Below are positions 35,687 to 45,420 of a stretch of DNA of 64,000 bases, piece by piece. Position numbers and translations under genes: made by a program. The stretch is from positions 1 through 64,000 of the forward strand of contig NZ_BKAG01000027.1 of assembly GCF_007992435.1 (NCBI RefSeq), read 5' to 3'. Numbering within the stretch: position 1 is the first letter of the stretch; each line of letters begins with the position of its first letter. This stretch comes from Prosthecobacter gellanilyticus (GTDB taxonomy: Bacteria > Verrucomicrobiota > Verrucomicrobiia > Verrucomicrobiales > Verrucomicrobiaceae). The notes under the pieces are model-generated. The model was not told the DNA's origin, did not search any database, and saw nothing but the letters and a program-made list of their open reading frames with translations.

Positions 35687-37882
35687 ATGAGCGAAGCCGG
35701 CAAAGACATCCAGGCCCAGGCCATCGATTCCTGGCAGATCATCCGCAATCGCTTCGGCCTGATCTGCCTGTCGTTCCTCCTTGTTTTCGCCACGGCGGCC
35801 ATCATCACCTACATCATGCCGCGCAAATACCGCGGCCGTGTGGAGATGAAGATCGAGCGTTTGCAGAACAAGGTGCAGGTCTTCAACCGGGATACGAGTG
35901 ACATGCTGGCAGGCAGTGATGTGTTTGTGAAGACGGAGTTCGAGAGCATCAACAAACCCGAGACGCTCTACCCGGTGATCGAGAAGCTGGATCTGCAGAA
36001 GAAATGGAGCCTGCCTTCCCGCCAGGCTGCCTTGGGCAAGCTGCAGGGGAATCTGAACGCGCAGTCCATGCCGCGTTCGGACTTTGTGATCATCGAATTC
36101 TATGATCAGGATGCCGCGCTGGCGGCTGATGTGGCGAATGCTGTGGCCTCCAGCTACATGACGCAGCGCATCGAGATCGACTCCTCGCAGAAGCGCGAGG
36201 CTCTGGAGCGCATGCAAAAGCAGATCGCTGAGCAGGAATCACTGCGTGACCAGGCTCGTGCCAAGATGCTGGAGGCCAAGAAAAAGGCCGGCATCGTCGG
36301 AGACTGGATCGCCGGTGGCGGCCCATCCATCACGCCGGGTGTGAGCCTCGCCACCAGCAAGGACGGCATGGTGGCCTCACGTGAGCAGGCCATGCTCCAG
36401 TCAGATCTGGAGGTTCAGAACCTCACCTCCGAGCTTGAGCAGCTGGACAAGCTTTCTCCGGATGAACTGGTGGCCCGCGCCTCCGGCCTCCGTCTGGACA
36501 ATCCAAATCTCACCAGCATGACGGCGGAGTACCAGAAGCTGCAGATCACGCGTGAGGGCCTGAGCCAGCAAGGTCTGGGCAGGAAGCACCCGCTGGTGCA
36601 GACGGCTGACAAGCAGCTCGCCAAGTCAAAAGAACTCATTCTCGCCGAGACCCAATCCTACATCGAAGGTCTGAAGAACCGCTTCGATGCCGCCAAAATG
36701 CGCCGCGAAACTCTGCAGACCTACAGCAAGGAGGCGGACAAGGAGCAGATCTCCAAAGGCGCCACCTACAACGACTACAAGATCGCCATGGACGATGTCA
36801 CTTACATCGAGGCGTTGCTCCTGAAGTTCAGGGAGAGCTATTCGGAGAACAATGCCAGCCTGCAACTGGTGAAGTCTCCCGCCACCATTTATGCCAAGGC
36901 GGAGGCTGAGGGCCGTCCTTCCAAGCCGAACATCAGCCTCAACTTGGCGTTAGGCGGCGTGCTCGGTCTCATGTTCGGCCTCGGCCTGGCTTTCTTCCTG
37001 GAGTACATGGACACCACGGTGAAGAGCCTGGATGACGTGGAGCGCTTCCTCGGCGTGCCAGTGCTCGCGGTGGTGCCAAAGAATGTCGGCGTGCTGCACC
37101 GCACCAGCGGCTTCAATCCGGATGCGGAGGCCTATCGAATTTTGCGGACAAACATCGAGTTCAACCGCCGGAATCCCGAGGCGAACTGCATCACCGTCAC
37201 CAGCGGCGGGGCAGGGGAGGGCAAGTCCACCACGCTGTGCAATCTGGCCACGGTCTGCGCGCAGGGGGGCTACAGCGTGCTGCTGATCGATGCTGACCTG
37301 CGCCGTCCGAGCCTGCACCGGCTCTTTGATGTCAGCAATGCCAACGGCCTGACCAATTATCTGACCATGAACATCCGCCTGGAGGATGTCGTGGTGCGCA
37401 CCCCGATCGACAATCTTTATTTCCTCCCAAGCGGCCTGCTGCCCGCGGACAGCGCCGGCATCCTGAATTCCCAGCGCATGAGCGAGCTGATCGCGGACGT
37501 GAAGAGCCGCTTCGATCTTGTGCTCATCGACTCCCCGCCGATCCTGGGTGTCAGTGATGCCTCCGTGCTCTCCAATGAGGCGGACATGACCATGCTGGTG
37601 GTTCAGCATCGCAAGCTGCCGCGCCACATGCTCATGCGCGTGAAGCAGACCGTGGAGAATGTCGGCGGGCGTGTGCTCGGGGTGGTGCTGAATAATGTGG
37701 ATGTCCGCAGTGACTCGCAGTACCAATACTACACCAGCTACTACACCTATTACTCGCCGAACAACCAGGCGGCTGCGCCTGGAGAGCAGCCGCAGAAGCG
37801 CCGCCGCCGCTCGGATGCGCCTGCTGCTCCCAATGCCGCGCCCTCGCCTGCGTCCCGGGCTCCTCAGGGAGATCTTTTCTAA
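35687..37882 (+). CDS. Polysaccharide co-polymerase with tyrosine autokinase (Wzc/GumC-type)
   Basis: A 731-residue inner-membrane protein. TM1 is at about 22-45, a Wzz-like periplasmic region with coiled coils follows at about 50-420, and a second TM (LNLALGGVLGLMFGLGLAFFLEYM) comes next. The cytoplasmic BY-kinase has Walker A GGAGEGKSTTL, Walker A' LLIDADLRRP and Walker B LVLIDSPPI. The C-terminus has a tyrosine cluster (QYQYYTSYYTYY) for autophosphorylation. Such proteins control chain length and export of capsule or exopolysaccharide. The Wza-type gene follows after 27 bases. Confidence 0.92.
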   Translation: MSEAGKDIQAQAIDSWQIIRNRFGLICLSFLLVFATAAIITYIMPRKYRGRVEMKIERLQNKVQVFNRDTSDMLAGSDVFVKTEFESINKPETLYPVIEKLDLQKKWSLPSRQAALGKLQGNLNAQSMPRSDFVIIEFYDQDAALAADVANAVASSYMTQRIEIDSSQKREALERMQKQIAEQESLRDQARAKMLEAKKKAGIVGDWIAGGGPSITPGVSLATSKDGMVASREQAMLQSDLEVQNLTSELEQLDKLSPDELVARASGLRLDNPNLTSMTAEYQKLQITREGLSQQGLGRKHPLVQTADKQLAKSKELILAETQSYIEGLKNRFDAAKMRRETLQTYSKEADKEQISKGATYNDYKIAMDDVTYIEALLLKFRESYSENNASLQLVKSPATIYAKAEAEGRPSKPNISLNLALGGVLGLMFGLGLAFFLEYMDTTVKSLDDVERFLGVPVLAVVPKNVGVLHRTSGFNPDAEAYRILRTNIEFNRRNPEANCITVTSGGAGEGKSTTLCNLATVCAQGGYSVLLIDADLRRPSLHRLFDVSNANGLTNYLTMNIRLEDVVVRTPIDNLYFLPSGLLPADSAGILNSQRMSELIADVKSRFDLVLIDSPPILGVSDASVLSNEADMTMLVVQHRKLPRHMLMRVKQTVENVGGRVLGVVLNNVDVRSDSQYQYYTSYYTYYSPNNQAAAPGEQPQKRRRRSDAPAAPNAAPSPASRAPQGDLF

Positions 37883-37909
37883 CCGCACGGATTCGTTTAT
37901 ACTTCTGCC

Positions 37910-38476
37910 ATGAAAACACTGATCACGTTTTTCCTCAGCGCCGTCCTCGGTCTGGCCGGGCTTCAGGCCCAGACGGGCGAACTGCCCCTGCGCAAAGGTG
38001 ACCGCATCACCGTCTCCGTCGGGGGGATTCCTGACAATGAGATCCAGCAGATCCGAGGTGTGTACACCGTCTCTGACGACGGCACGATCCCCCTCCTTTA
38101 CATCGGCAATGTCCGCGCGGTCGGCCTGAAGCCTTCGGCGTTGCAGCGGAGCATTGAGCAGAACTACATCGGCCAGGAGATCTACACCCGTCCGACCGTG
38201 GTGGTGTCCATTGATGGCGGTGAAAGCACGGCCACCATGCGCACCGTGATGATCACCGGAGTGAACAAGCCCGGAGCTGTGCCCTACAAGCAGAGCATGA
38301 CACTTTCCCAGGCCATCATGACGGCCGGCGGCCCCACGCCTTTCGGCAGCATGAAGAAGGTGAAGCTCATCCGCGCCGGGCGCGCTGCCACGCTTCATAA
38401 TCTGTCCAGCGGTGCCGGAGATCCGAACGTGGATGTGCAGGTGCAGCCGGATGACCAGATCATCGTGCCCGAGTAA
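37910..38476 (+). CDS. Wza-like polysaccharide export protein (Poly_export plus one SLBB)
   Basis: A short, 188-residue export protein with a signal peptide (MKTLITFFLSAVLGLAGLQA). The Poly_export domain follows (LRKGDRITVSVGGIPDNEIQQ, YTVSDDGTIPLLYIGNVRAVGLK), then one SLBB unit (VMITGVNKPGAVPYKQSMTL, QAIMTAGGPTPFGSMKKV, QPDDQIIVPE). It lacks the lipid-anchoring Cys and the C-terminal amphipathic helix of E. coli Wza (about 380 residues), so another protein, perhaps the barrel encoded upstream, may form the outer-membrane pore. Confidence 0.9.
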   Translation: MKTLITFFLSAVLGLAGLQAQTGELPLRKGDRITVSVGGIPDNEIQQIRGVYTVSDDGTIPLLYIGNVRAVGLKPSALQRSIEQNYIGQEIYTRPTVVVSIDGGESTATMRTVMITGVNKPGAVPYKQSMTLSQAIMTAGGPTPFGSMKKVKLIRAGRAATLHNLSSGAGDPNVDVQVQPDDQIIVPE

Positions 38477-38507
38477 CCAGGCTGTGCTCTGGCGCTGACT
38501 TTGACCC

Positions 38508-38966
38508 ATGCCCAGGCCTTCCTCCCGCCAGCCCGTGCCCGATGAGCGGGAGGAGATCCGCGCCATCTACGCCGCTCTGGAGGCCCGGCCCCTGCCGAGG
38601 GACTGCCAGATGCGCACCCGGTGCTGCCATTTCCGACTGGCGGGCCACACCCCCATGCTCACGCTCGGTGAGGCGCTTTACGCTGCCCGCGGGGTTCGTG
38701 CCAGTGGCCGGAAGAACTTGAAGCCTCACCCTGACGGTGCGTGCCCGCTGTTGGGCCAGGATGGCCGCTGTACCATTTACCAGCACCGGCCCTTCGGTTG
38801 CCGCACGCATTTTTGCCAGGCGGCCGGGGGAATGTATCCCCGCAAGCATGTTGCCGACTTGATTCAGCGCCTGGAAGCCCTGGATGAAAAACTCGGCGGA
38901 GAGGGGGGGCGTCCGCTGGCTGGCATCATCGAAGAAGTTTTGTCAAAATGGCCAAAGAAGAGCTGA
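38508..38966 (+). CDS. YkgJ-family cysteine-cluster protein
   Basis: A 152-residue protein with the YkgJ (CxxxCxxCC-type) metal-binding pattern: CQMRTRCCHF near residue 34, then CPLLGQDGRCTIYQHRPFGCRTHFC. The cysteines are predicted to chelate zinc or iron, perhaps as an Fe-S protein; the function of the family is unknown. It follows the export gene by 31 bases on the same strand. Confidence 0.85.
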   Translation: MPRPSSRQPVPDEREEIRAIYAALEARPLPRDCQMRTRCCHFRLAGHTPMLTLGEALYAARGVRASGRKNLKPHPDGACPLLGQDGRCTIYQHRPFGCRTHFCQAAGGMYPRKHVADLIQRLEALDEKLGGEGGRPLAGIIEEVLSKWPKKS

Positions 38967-39097
38967 TCTGCAACGTTCAAGGACCCCGCGGTCCGCATAC
39001 TGCGGCTAATTTTCGCCCGAGAAGTTTTGTATTGTCATTGTATTTGCGATCAGCGATGATCGTCGACCGTGCTCCCAGCCCACCCCTTAGCCCATTC

Positions 39098-42000
39098 ATG
39101 AAATTCCTACCTTTCAAGAGCGCTTTTGCTACTCTGAGCGTCCTGCTCATCCAGGCAAGCGCTGCGTTCGGTGCCGTCGTCATCGACACCCAACCCGCCA
39201 ACGTGACCGTGCCTGATGCCACCAAGATCACTCTGACGGTGGCTGCCCATTCCACAACGAGCAGCCCGCTTTCGTATAAATGGTGGAAGCTGGTCAACAA
39301 CCAAGCCGTCGAAGTCAGGGCCGAGTCCTCGGTCAGTTCGTTCGTTATTGCCAGTTCCAAGAATACCGATGAAGGCGAGTATTATGTGACGGTGACGGAA
39401 CAGGCGCTAGGTTTTGATTGGGTAAACTCGGCTAACGGCCTGGTCACGGTAAACGTGCGTCCCAAGATCAGCGGGAATCCCGCAGCTCCGGCCGTCCCTC
39501 CCACGGCATTTGACGATACCAAGGATGATGTCTCGTTCACCGTCACTCTGGACCCAGTGGTTGGCGAAGGTCCTTTCATCTACTCCTGGCAGAAAAAGAT
39601 CGGCACCACCTACACCTTGGTGGCTGGCCCCACGAACACTGTTGACCGTTCGAACGTTCTCCAGCTCAATAACGTGGAGCTGGATGATGCGGGTATCTAC
39701 CGTGCGGTGGTGACCAATGCCTCCAATATCAATGTCTTCAGCAAGGACGTCATCCTGAAGGTCAACACGCGTCCTACGATCCTGACCCAGCCAGCAGCCA
39801 ACCTGATCGTCACTTACGGTGCCGCAGGCACCTTGAAGGTGGTGGCGGGTGGCAATGGCCCCTTCTACTATCGCTGGTTCAAAAACAACGTGTTGATTCC
39901 CAAGGCCTCGGCTGCCACCCTTTCGATCAAAGGCACGGACATCGTGACGGACGGCCTGGCAGAAGGTCCTGGCACTTATCGTGTGGAAGTGGTCAATTCC
40001 TACAGCCCCGGCTTTACAGACACCAAGAATCCGTTTTTCGGAAGCACGGTCACCTCCAGCATGAATGCTGACGTGGTGGTGATTCGCAAACCCAAGATCA
40101 CCACGCAGCCTGTGAAGCTGACGAAGAGCCTCATGACGGCCGCCAATGCTGCCACCTTCAATGTCCAGATGGATACCACGGGTAACGAGGGCACCCTACT
40201 GTTTCAGTGGTACAAAGACAACAAGATCCTGAACGTGCCGGGTTCCACTACGGACACCCTGACCTTCGACCCGCTCACCTGGAATGACCGCGGCAGCTAC
40301 AAGGTGGTCATCAAAAACCAGGTCGGCACCGTCACCAGCGCTTCTGCTTTGCTGACCGTCATCTCCCCGCCTATCATTACCTCCCGCAGCCCTGACCAGA
40401 CCTTCGGAGGCACCAAAGGCGCGGCGAAGCTCTTCGTCGTCGCTACAGGCACCGCTCCGTTGAAGTATGAGTGGCGGTTCCGTCCTGTGGCCCAGGGAGT
40501 TTATAATCCCTTGGTTATTGGCACGGCGGCCACCCTGGCCCTTTCCAACCTTTCGGTGGCACGTCACGGCTATTATCAGTGCACTGTTCTCAATGCACCC
40601 AAAGGCGAGCCTACGGGCACGGTGGTCTCGGCAGAGATGTATTTGCAGGTGGATGAAGCGCCGAAGATCACCAAGCAGACCACGGTGATGCCCTATGACG
40701 GTAGCATCACGAAAGGCACGCCAAATATTCCGGCGGGTAAGAAGCTGCATCTGGTCGTGGAAGCCACCGGTACTGACCGCACGGCACCTGCCGGCGATTT
40801 CCTCGCCAATCCTCTGACCTTCCAATGGCTGAAAAATGGCATCGCCATTGGCGGTGCCACCACCAGTCAATTGGTCATCGACCCCGCATCGACCCTCGAT
40901 TCCGGGAAGTACAGCTGCCGGGTGGGCAACTATATCGCCACGCTGATCAGCGCAACCGTGGTCATCACGGTCAACGGTCCGCCTGTGATTACCGTGCAGC
41001 CAGGGGATGTCACCGGGACCGAGGAAGATCTTGTGCAATCCACGCCGGTGGTCGCGACGGGCAAGGGGTCCATTCAGTATGAGTGGCAGAAGCAGACAGG
41101 CGGCGTCTGGGGTGCTGCGACCAATCCTACGAAGCAGCTGGGGGCCAAGCTGGTCTTCGCCCAGGCCAAGGTGGCCTACGGTGGCAAGTATCGGGTGCGT
41201 GTGTATTCTTTCCCTTTCTTTGGTGATACCTTCAGTAATGAGATCAATGTGCAGATCGACCCCATCGACCCGCCGACCATTCAGGCCGTGGCCGGCATTT
41301 CGAATGTTCCGTTCTTCCCCAGAATCGCCAGGGCAGGCGAGAAGGTGAGGATCTTTGGCACTAATCTCAACTATCCCGCCACGGTCACCTTTGGCGGTGT
41401 GGTGGGTTCGTCCGTGTATGAACCCGTCACTAAATCGTTGCTCGCCACGGTCCCGGCAAATGCACCTACGACGGCCAGCAATCTGCAGGTCACGATCACG
41501 GGCAGGGTGACAGGCTCTTCGGGCGGAGGCACGGCCACGGCTCCACAGCAGTTCACCCGCTCAGTGCAGTATGCCAATGACCTGGCCAATGCCACGATTC
41601 TGACGCCATCTGCGACGGCGACCACCGTCCTTGGCGACAACCGTGACGTGAACGACTATGTGTTTTATGTGCTGAAGGTGAAAGACCCGTCCTTCGTGAC
41701 CATCAATCTTGATGGCTTCGCGGTGGGTGGCAGCCCGGTGGACCTGTCTTTGGATGTTTACACGGAGCGCGTGACGGGTAATACCGCCTATGTCGGGCCG
41801 GACAATCTCACACTTTACACGTTTGCGGGGTCCTCCCCCTACATTGGGATCACATCGGAAGTGGTCTCTGTGACGACTAATCGCACTGACACTGACATTT
41901 TGATCTTGGTGCGTCCCGGTCTCTTCCTGATCAATGGCATGGTGGGCTATGGCCCCTACTCGCTGACGGTGAGCGCCTCTCCGACGGGAGTCGCCCCTCT

Positions 42001-42634
42001 GCCGCCGCCGCCTGCGCCAGGTGCTCCCCCACCGCCTCCCTCTCCTGAGACTGGCCTGGTGGAAGTGGCTGCCGAAGAGTGGCATGCCTCTGATGCCTTT
42101 GCCAAGTCGGCTTCTTCCGATCCTGACACCGAAGGGCTTCCGACCGTCCGTCTGGGTGGTGAAGGTTCTTCCTCGGAACCTGTGCAGCTTTGGGCGGATC
42201 AGGTGGAGACTCTCTCTGGCGCGGGTGAGGTGGCAGCATCCTTCCGCATGGGGCTGGATGGCGGCTCCGAGGATGGAGATGACCAGTTTGGCTGGCAGAT
42301 CACGGGCACAGACGGCAAGCCGCTGGGGGCGCTGTGGGTGAATGGCGCCACAGGTCAGCTGTCTCTGGTTCAGCCAGATGGTTCCGTTCAGGAATCGATT
42401 CAGAGAATCACACCAGGTGGTGGTGCACACCGCATGGAACTTGTTCTCAGCGCCAAAGGCGGGACTTGGCAGGCTAGGATTGACGGCGTGGACGTCGCTG
42501 CTCCAGCCGCTCTTCCAGCCGGGGTCTCTTTCGGTGGTATCTACGCTGCCTGGGATCTGGGTCCTGATACCAAGGCCAGTGGTGCCTCCATGATCTTCTC
42601 CGACTTCACCGTCGAAGATCTGGCGGCGGAATAA
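39098..42634 (+). CDS. Large exported Ig-repeat protein with IPT/TIG and C-terminal lectin-like domain
   Basis: A 1178-residue protein with a signal peptide (LPFKSAFATLSVLLIQASAAFG). About seven Ig-like repeats follow, each opening with xITxQP and closing with DSGxYxCxV-type strands (for example DAGIYRAVVTN, DRGSYKVVIKN, DSGKYSCRVGN). An IPT/TIG domain follows (EKVRIFGTNLNYPATVTFGG), then a PPC-like segment (NDVNDYVFYVLKVKD in outline). A proline linker PLPPPPAPGAPPPPP leads to a C-terminal beta-sandwich-like domain. The ATG at 39098 is preferred over 38948, which overlaps the YkgJ gene. Probably a surface adhesin or matrix protein. Confidence 0.82.
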   Translation: MKFLPFKSAFATLSVLLIQASAAFGAVVIDTQPANVTVPDATKITLTVAAHSTTSSPLSYKWWKLVNNQAVEVRAESSVSSFVIASSKNTDEGEYYVTVTEQALGFDWVNSANGLVTVNVRPKISGNPAAPAVPPTAFDDTKDDVSFTVTLDPVVGEGPFIYSWQKKIGTTYTLVAGPTNTVDRSNVLQLNNVELDDAGIYRAVVTNASNINVFSKDVILKVNTRPTILTQPAANLIVTYGAAGTLKVVAGGNGPFYYRWFKNNVLIPKASAATLSIKGTDIVTDGLAEGPGTYRVEVVNSYSPGFTDTKNPFFGSTVTSSMNADVVVIRKPKITTQPVKLTKSLMTAANAATFNVQMDTTGNEGTLLFQWYKDNKILNVPGSTTDTLTFDPLTWNDRGSYKVVIKNQVGTVTSASALLTVISPPIITSRSPDQTFGGTKGAAKLFVVATGTAPLKYEWRFRPVAQGVYNPLVIGTAATLALSNLSVARHGYYQCTVLNAPKGEPTGTVVSAEMYLQVDEAPKITKQTTVMPYDGSITKGTPNIPAGKKLHLVVEATGTDRTAPAGDFLANPLTFQWLKNGIAIGGATTSQLVIDPASTLDSGKYSCRVGNYIATLISATVVITVNGPPVITVQPGDVTGTEEDLVQSTPVVATGKGSIQYEWQKQTGGVWGAATNPTKQLGAKLVFAQAKVAYGGKYRVRVYSFPFFGDTFSNEINVQIDPIDPPTIQAVAGISNVPFFPRIARAGEKVRIFGTNLNYPATVTFGGVVGSSVYEPVTKSLLATVPANAPTTASNLQVTITGRVTGSSGGGTATAPQQFTRSVQYANDLANATILTPSATATTVLGDNRDVNDYVFYVLKVKDPSFVTINLDGFAVGGSPVDLSLDVYTERVTGNTAYVGPDNLTLYTFAGSSPYIGITSEVVSVTTNRTDTDILILVRPGLFLINGMVGYGPYSLTVSASPTGVAPLPPPPAPGAPPPPPSPETGLVEVAAEEWHASDAFAKSASSDPDTEGLPTVRLGGEGSSSEPVQLWADQVETLSGAGEVAASFRMGLDGGSEDGDDQFGWQITGTDGKPLGALWVNGATGQLSLVQPDGSVQESIQRITPGGGAHRMELVLSAKGGTWQARIDGVDVAAPAALPAGVSFGGIYAAWDLGPDTKASGASMIFSDFTVEDLAAE

Positions 42635-42652
42635 GTCTCACGGCCGTTTTTG

Positions 42653-42688
42653 AAAACGCCTGTCCAGGTTCTGGGCAGGCGTTTTTTT
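42653..42688 (+). terminator. Rho-independent terminator after the Ig-repeat gene
   Basis: AAAACGCCTGTCC (42653-42665) pairs over 13 positions (one G-T) with GGGCAGGCGTTTT around a seven-base loop and runs into T7. It ends the + strand transcript 18 bases after the stop. Confidence 0.9.
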
Positions 42689-42741
42689 GTGGGCAGCGCG
42701 CATGCCCGGGACCGTGTTTCGCTGGTCCCCACGCTCCCGTT

Positions 42742-43914
42742 CTACAGACCGTAGAGCCTTTCGATCATCCCGATGCTCTTCGGCCCGGGCAGTGCGCCGG
42801 TTTCCATCTGGTTCATCACGTAGGCAAAGCTGATCTGGTTTTCTGGATCCGCAAAGGCCAGGCAGCCGCCGGCACCTGGATGACCAAACGCGCTTGGTGA
42901 GGGGCCGAAGTACTGGCGCAGCTTGCCAGGAGGCTGCTCAGGGTTCGTCTGCATCGGGTCCTTCATCACGCCCGTGCCAAAGGCGATGGGGGTGCAAAGC
43001 ACAAGGTCCTCTTCTTCTGAGAGGGTTTCGCTCAACTGCCGCACGATGGCTTCGGAGACGATCTGCCTGCCTTCCCAGGTGCCGCCCTGCGCTAGCATGG
43101 CGTAGAACTTGCCCAGTCCATGAGCACTGCCCACGCCGCCCATGCTGGCATAACCACGCTGCCATGTCTCAGGCTGATTGAAGTCCTGGATGGCATTCAG
43201 CCCCATGGGCGAGGTGAACGTGCGCTGCGTGATCGTTCCAGAAGTGTTGAAGGCCTTGAGAAACGGGCGGTCGGCATCGGCGATGCTGATCTTGCCGGGG
43301 TACAAGGTCGCCACCCGGGAGTGCTCCTCCACGGGAAGGCCGATCCAGAAGTCCAGATCCATCGGTCCGCCGATCATTTCGCGGAAGTAGCCTCCCAGAG
43401 ACTCCTCGCCGGTGATGCGGCGGACGATCTCGTCCATCAGGAAACCAAAGGTGCGCGCGTGGTAGCCCTGCTTCATTCCTGGCTCCCAGAGCGGCTGCTG
43501 ATGCTCCAGCGCCTCGATCACCGAGTCGTAGTTCAGGATCGAAACCCGCTCATCCAGCGCGCAAAGACCAGCGGTGTGGGAAAACAGATGGGCAAAGGAC
43601 ATGTGCTCCTTGCCCGAGCTTACAAATTCAGGCCAGACCTCGCCCACGGGGCTGTCGATCGCCAGACGTGCCTCTTCCAGCGCCATGAGCGCGCAGACGG
43701 CTGCAGGAGCCTTGGTGGCGGACCACACTGGCGCCAGCGTGTCCTGCGTCCACACTCGTGAGCGAGCGCGGTCGCAGTGTCCGGCCCCGAGGTTCAGGAT
43801 CTCGACGCCGCTCTGCCAGACGGACACAGAGGCGCCCAGATCTCCGCGGGAGCGGAAATTGTCCTCAAACCACGCGGTGACGTCCGCGAGATGACTGGAG
43901 GTGGGCTTGAACAT
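42742..43914 (-). CDS. Serine hydrolase of the class C beta-lactamase/esterase family
   Basis: A 390-residue cytoplasmic-looking protein (no clear signal) with the SxxK nucleophile in VWSATKAPAAVC, the Tyr motif in KQGYHARTFGFL and HPGAGGC near the C-terminus in place of KTG. This resembles EstB-like esterases, lactonases and LovD-type acyltransferases more than resistance enzymes. The ATG at 43914 is preferred over 43959, which would add an Arg-rich leader. The substrate is unknown. Confidence 0.85.
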   Translation of the reverse strand: MFKPTSSHLADVTAWFEDNFRSRGDLGASVSVWQSGVEILNLGAGHCDRARSRVWTQDTLAPVWSATKAPAAVCALMALEEARLAIDSPVGEVWPEFVSSGKEHMSFAHLFSHTAGLCALDERVSILNYDSVIEALEHQQPLWEPGMKQGYHARTFGFLMDEIVRRITGEESLGGYFREMIGGPMDLDFWIGLPVEEHSRVATLYPGKISIADADRPFLKAFNTSGTITQRTFTSPMGLNAIQDFNQPETWQRGYASMGGVGSAHGLGKFYAMLAQGGTWEGRQIVSEAIVRQLSETLSEEEDLVLCTPIAFGTGVMKDPMQTNPEQPPGKLRQYFGPSPSAFGHPGAGGCLAFADPENQISFAYVMNQMETGALPGPKSIGMIERLYGL

Positions 43915-43973
43915 GCGGCGGCGAAGGGAAGTGACAGCGGCCCGTGGAGCCGCTAACAAAAAGGGTGATCAGA

Positions 43974-44453
43974 TCAAATGGTCTCCAGCTTCTGGCGCAG
44001 GCCGTGGAGATCCGGATCATGGCGGGCATCGCGGCGCAGATCGCCATCCATTTCAAAAGACTGCTTCAGGTGCTGAAGCGCCTGTTCCTCCTCGCCGAGA
44101 CGGGCTAGATAGCAACCCAGATTGTAGTAGTAGACGGGCTTGGTGCGCAGGGCGGCGGGCCCGCGCGCCAGCACGTCAAGCGCCTCGATGGTGCGGCCGA
44201 GCTCATGCAGGCAGAAGGCGGCGTGGATGAAGCCTCCCGGCTGGTCCGGCTCCAGCCGGCAGAGCTTTTGCGCCAGGGCCAGCCCCTCGATCCAGCGCTG
44301 GTCATGCATGTGGCAGAGCACGGTCAGCTCGATCACGTCCACGCGTTCATGGATGTCCAGCGGCAGGGCAGCGAGCTCCACCTGGGCCTCCTCATGGAGG
44401 CCGAGTTCCACGTAGCCCTGCGCGGCCAGAATGCGGCGGTCCCATTCGTTCAT
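43974..44453 (-). CDS. TPR-like small protein
   Basis: A 159-residue soluble protein built of helix pairs typical of tetratricopeptide repeats: RRILAAQGYVELGLHEEAQVEL, EGLALAQKLCRLEPDQP, HAAFCLHELGRTIEALDVL and YYNLGCYLARLGEEEQALQHL. The Met at 44453 (MNEWDRR) is chosen because the frame upstream is not conserved-looking. It is probably a protein-interaction module, divergent from rph. Confidence 0.75.
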   Translation of the reverse strand: MNEWDRRILAAQGYVELGLHEEAQVELAALPLDIHERVDVIELTVLCHMHDQRWIEGLALAQKLCRLEPDQPGGFIHAAFCLHELGRTIEALDVLARGPAALRTKPVYYYNLGCYLARLGEEEQALQHLKQSFEMDGDLRRDARHDPDLHGLRQKLETI

Positions 44454-44593
44454 GATCAATCGTTCAACAACTCTCGCGCATGTGAACAGCAAAGCGCCTT
44501 CACGACAAGCGCTTTGTGTCTTCCTGGGGCGCGGTCTTTCCCAGGAATGACACGTGCCCTTGACCATTTCCGGCCCTTCGCTATGCCAGATCC

Positions 44594-45379
44594 ATGCCCC
44601 GTATTGATGGCCGTAGTGCCGACCAACTCCGCCCGGTCGAGTTTGTTCTCGACATCGCTCCTCACGCCAATGCCTCCGTGCTCATCGCCTTTGGCAATAC
44701 GCGGGTCATCTGCGCGGCCACTATTCAGGATGAGGTGCCTCGCTGGATGAAGGTGCAGGGGGTGCAGGGTGGCTGGCTCACCGCAGAGTATTCCATGCTT
44801 CCGTATTCCACGCTCGATCGCAAAGATCGCGACAGCACCCGCGGCCGTCCAGATGGCCGCAGCATCGAGATCCAGCGTCTCATCGGCCGCAGCCTGCGCG
44901 CGGTGGTGGACCTGAAGAAGCTCGGCTCACGCACGCTGTGCATTGATTGTGATGTGCTGCAGGCAGATGGCGGCACACGCACGGCAGCCATCACCGGAGC
45001 CTGTGTGGCCGCCGCCATCGCTTTCAATCGCCTGCTGGAGAAGGGCAAGATCACGCAGCAGCCGCTGAAGAAGAAAGTCGCTGCGATCAGCGTCGGTCTT
45101 TGGAACAACGAGGCTCTGCTGGACCTCTGCTATGAGGAGGATGCCAAGGCGGACGTCGACAGCAACATCGTGCTCACGGAAGACGGTGACTTCGTCGAGA
45201 TCCAGGGCAGCGGCGAAGAAGCCACCTTTACCCAGGCGCAGCTGGATCAAATGTTAGTCCTCGGCCGCAAGGGCGTCGCCGAACTCGCGGCGCTGCAGCA
45301 GACGATCATCGAGAGCGCGATGAAGCCTGCCGCCGCCACGGATTTGAAGAAGCTCGCGGATTTCTTTGGCAAAAAGTAA
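44594..45379 (+). CDS. rph: Ribonuclease PH
   Basis: A 261-residue phosphorolytic 3'-5' exoribonuclease that trims tRNA 3' ends. The family pattern runs from MPRIDGRSADQLRPV through GNTRVICAATI, GGWLTAEYSMLPYST, RDSTRGRPDGRSIEIQRLIG, CDVLQADGGTRTAAITGA, DLCYEEDAKADVDSN and VEIQGSGEEATF. It is slightly longer than E. coli RNase PH (238 residues) because of a C-terminal extension. No rdgB gene follows; a REP-like element does. Confidence 0.96.
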   Translation: MPRIDGRSADQLRPVEFVLDIAPHANASVLIAFGNTRVICAATIQDEVPRWMKVQGVQGGWLTAEYSMLPYSTLDRKDRDSTRGRPDGRSIEIQRLIGRSLRAVVDLKKLGSRTLCIDCDVLQADGGTRTAAITGACVAAAIAFNRLLEKGKITQQPLKKKVAAISVGLWNNEALLDLCYEEDAKADVDSNIVLTEDGDFVEIQGSGEEATFTQAQLDQMLVLGRKGVAELAALQQTIIESAMKPAAATDLKKLADFFGKK

Positions 45380-45420
45380 GTTAGGCTTTCTAGCTCTTTG
45401 CCCATGCTGACCAGGCCTGG

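Noticed and set aside
38948..39097. N-terminal extension of the Ig-repeat protein
   Set aside because: It overlaps the YkgJ gene and would bury the signal peptide.
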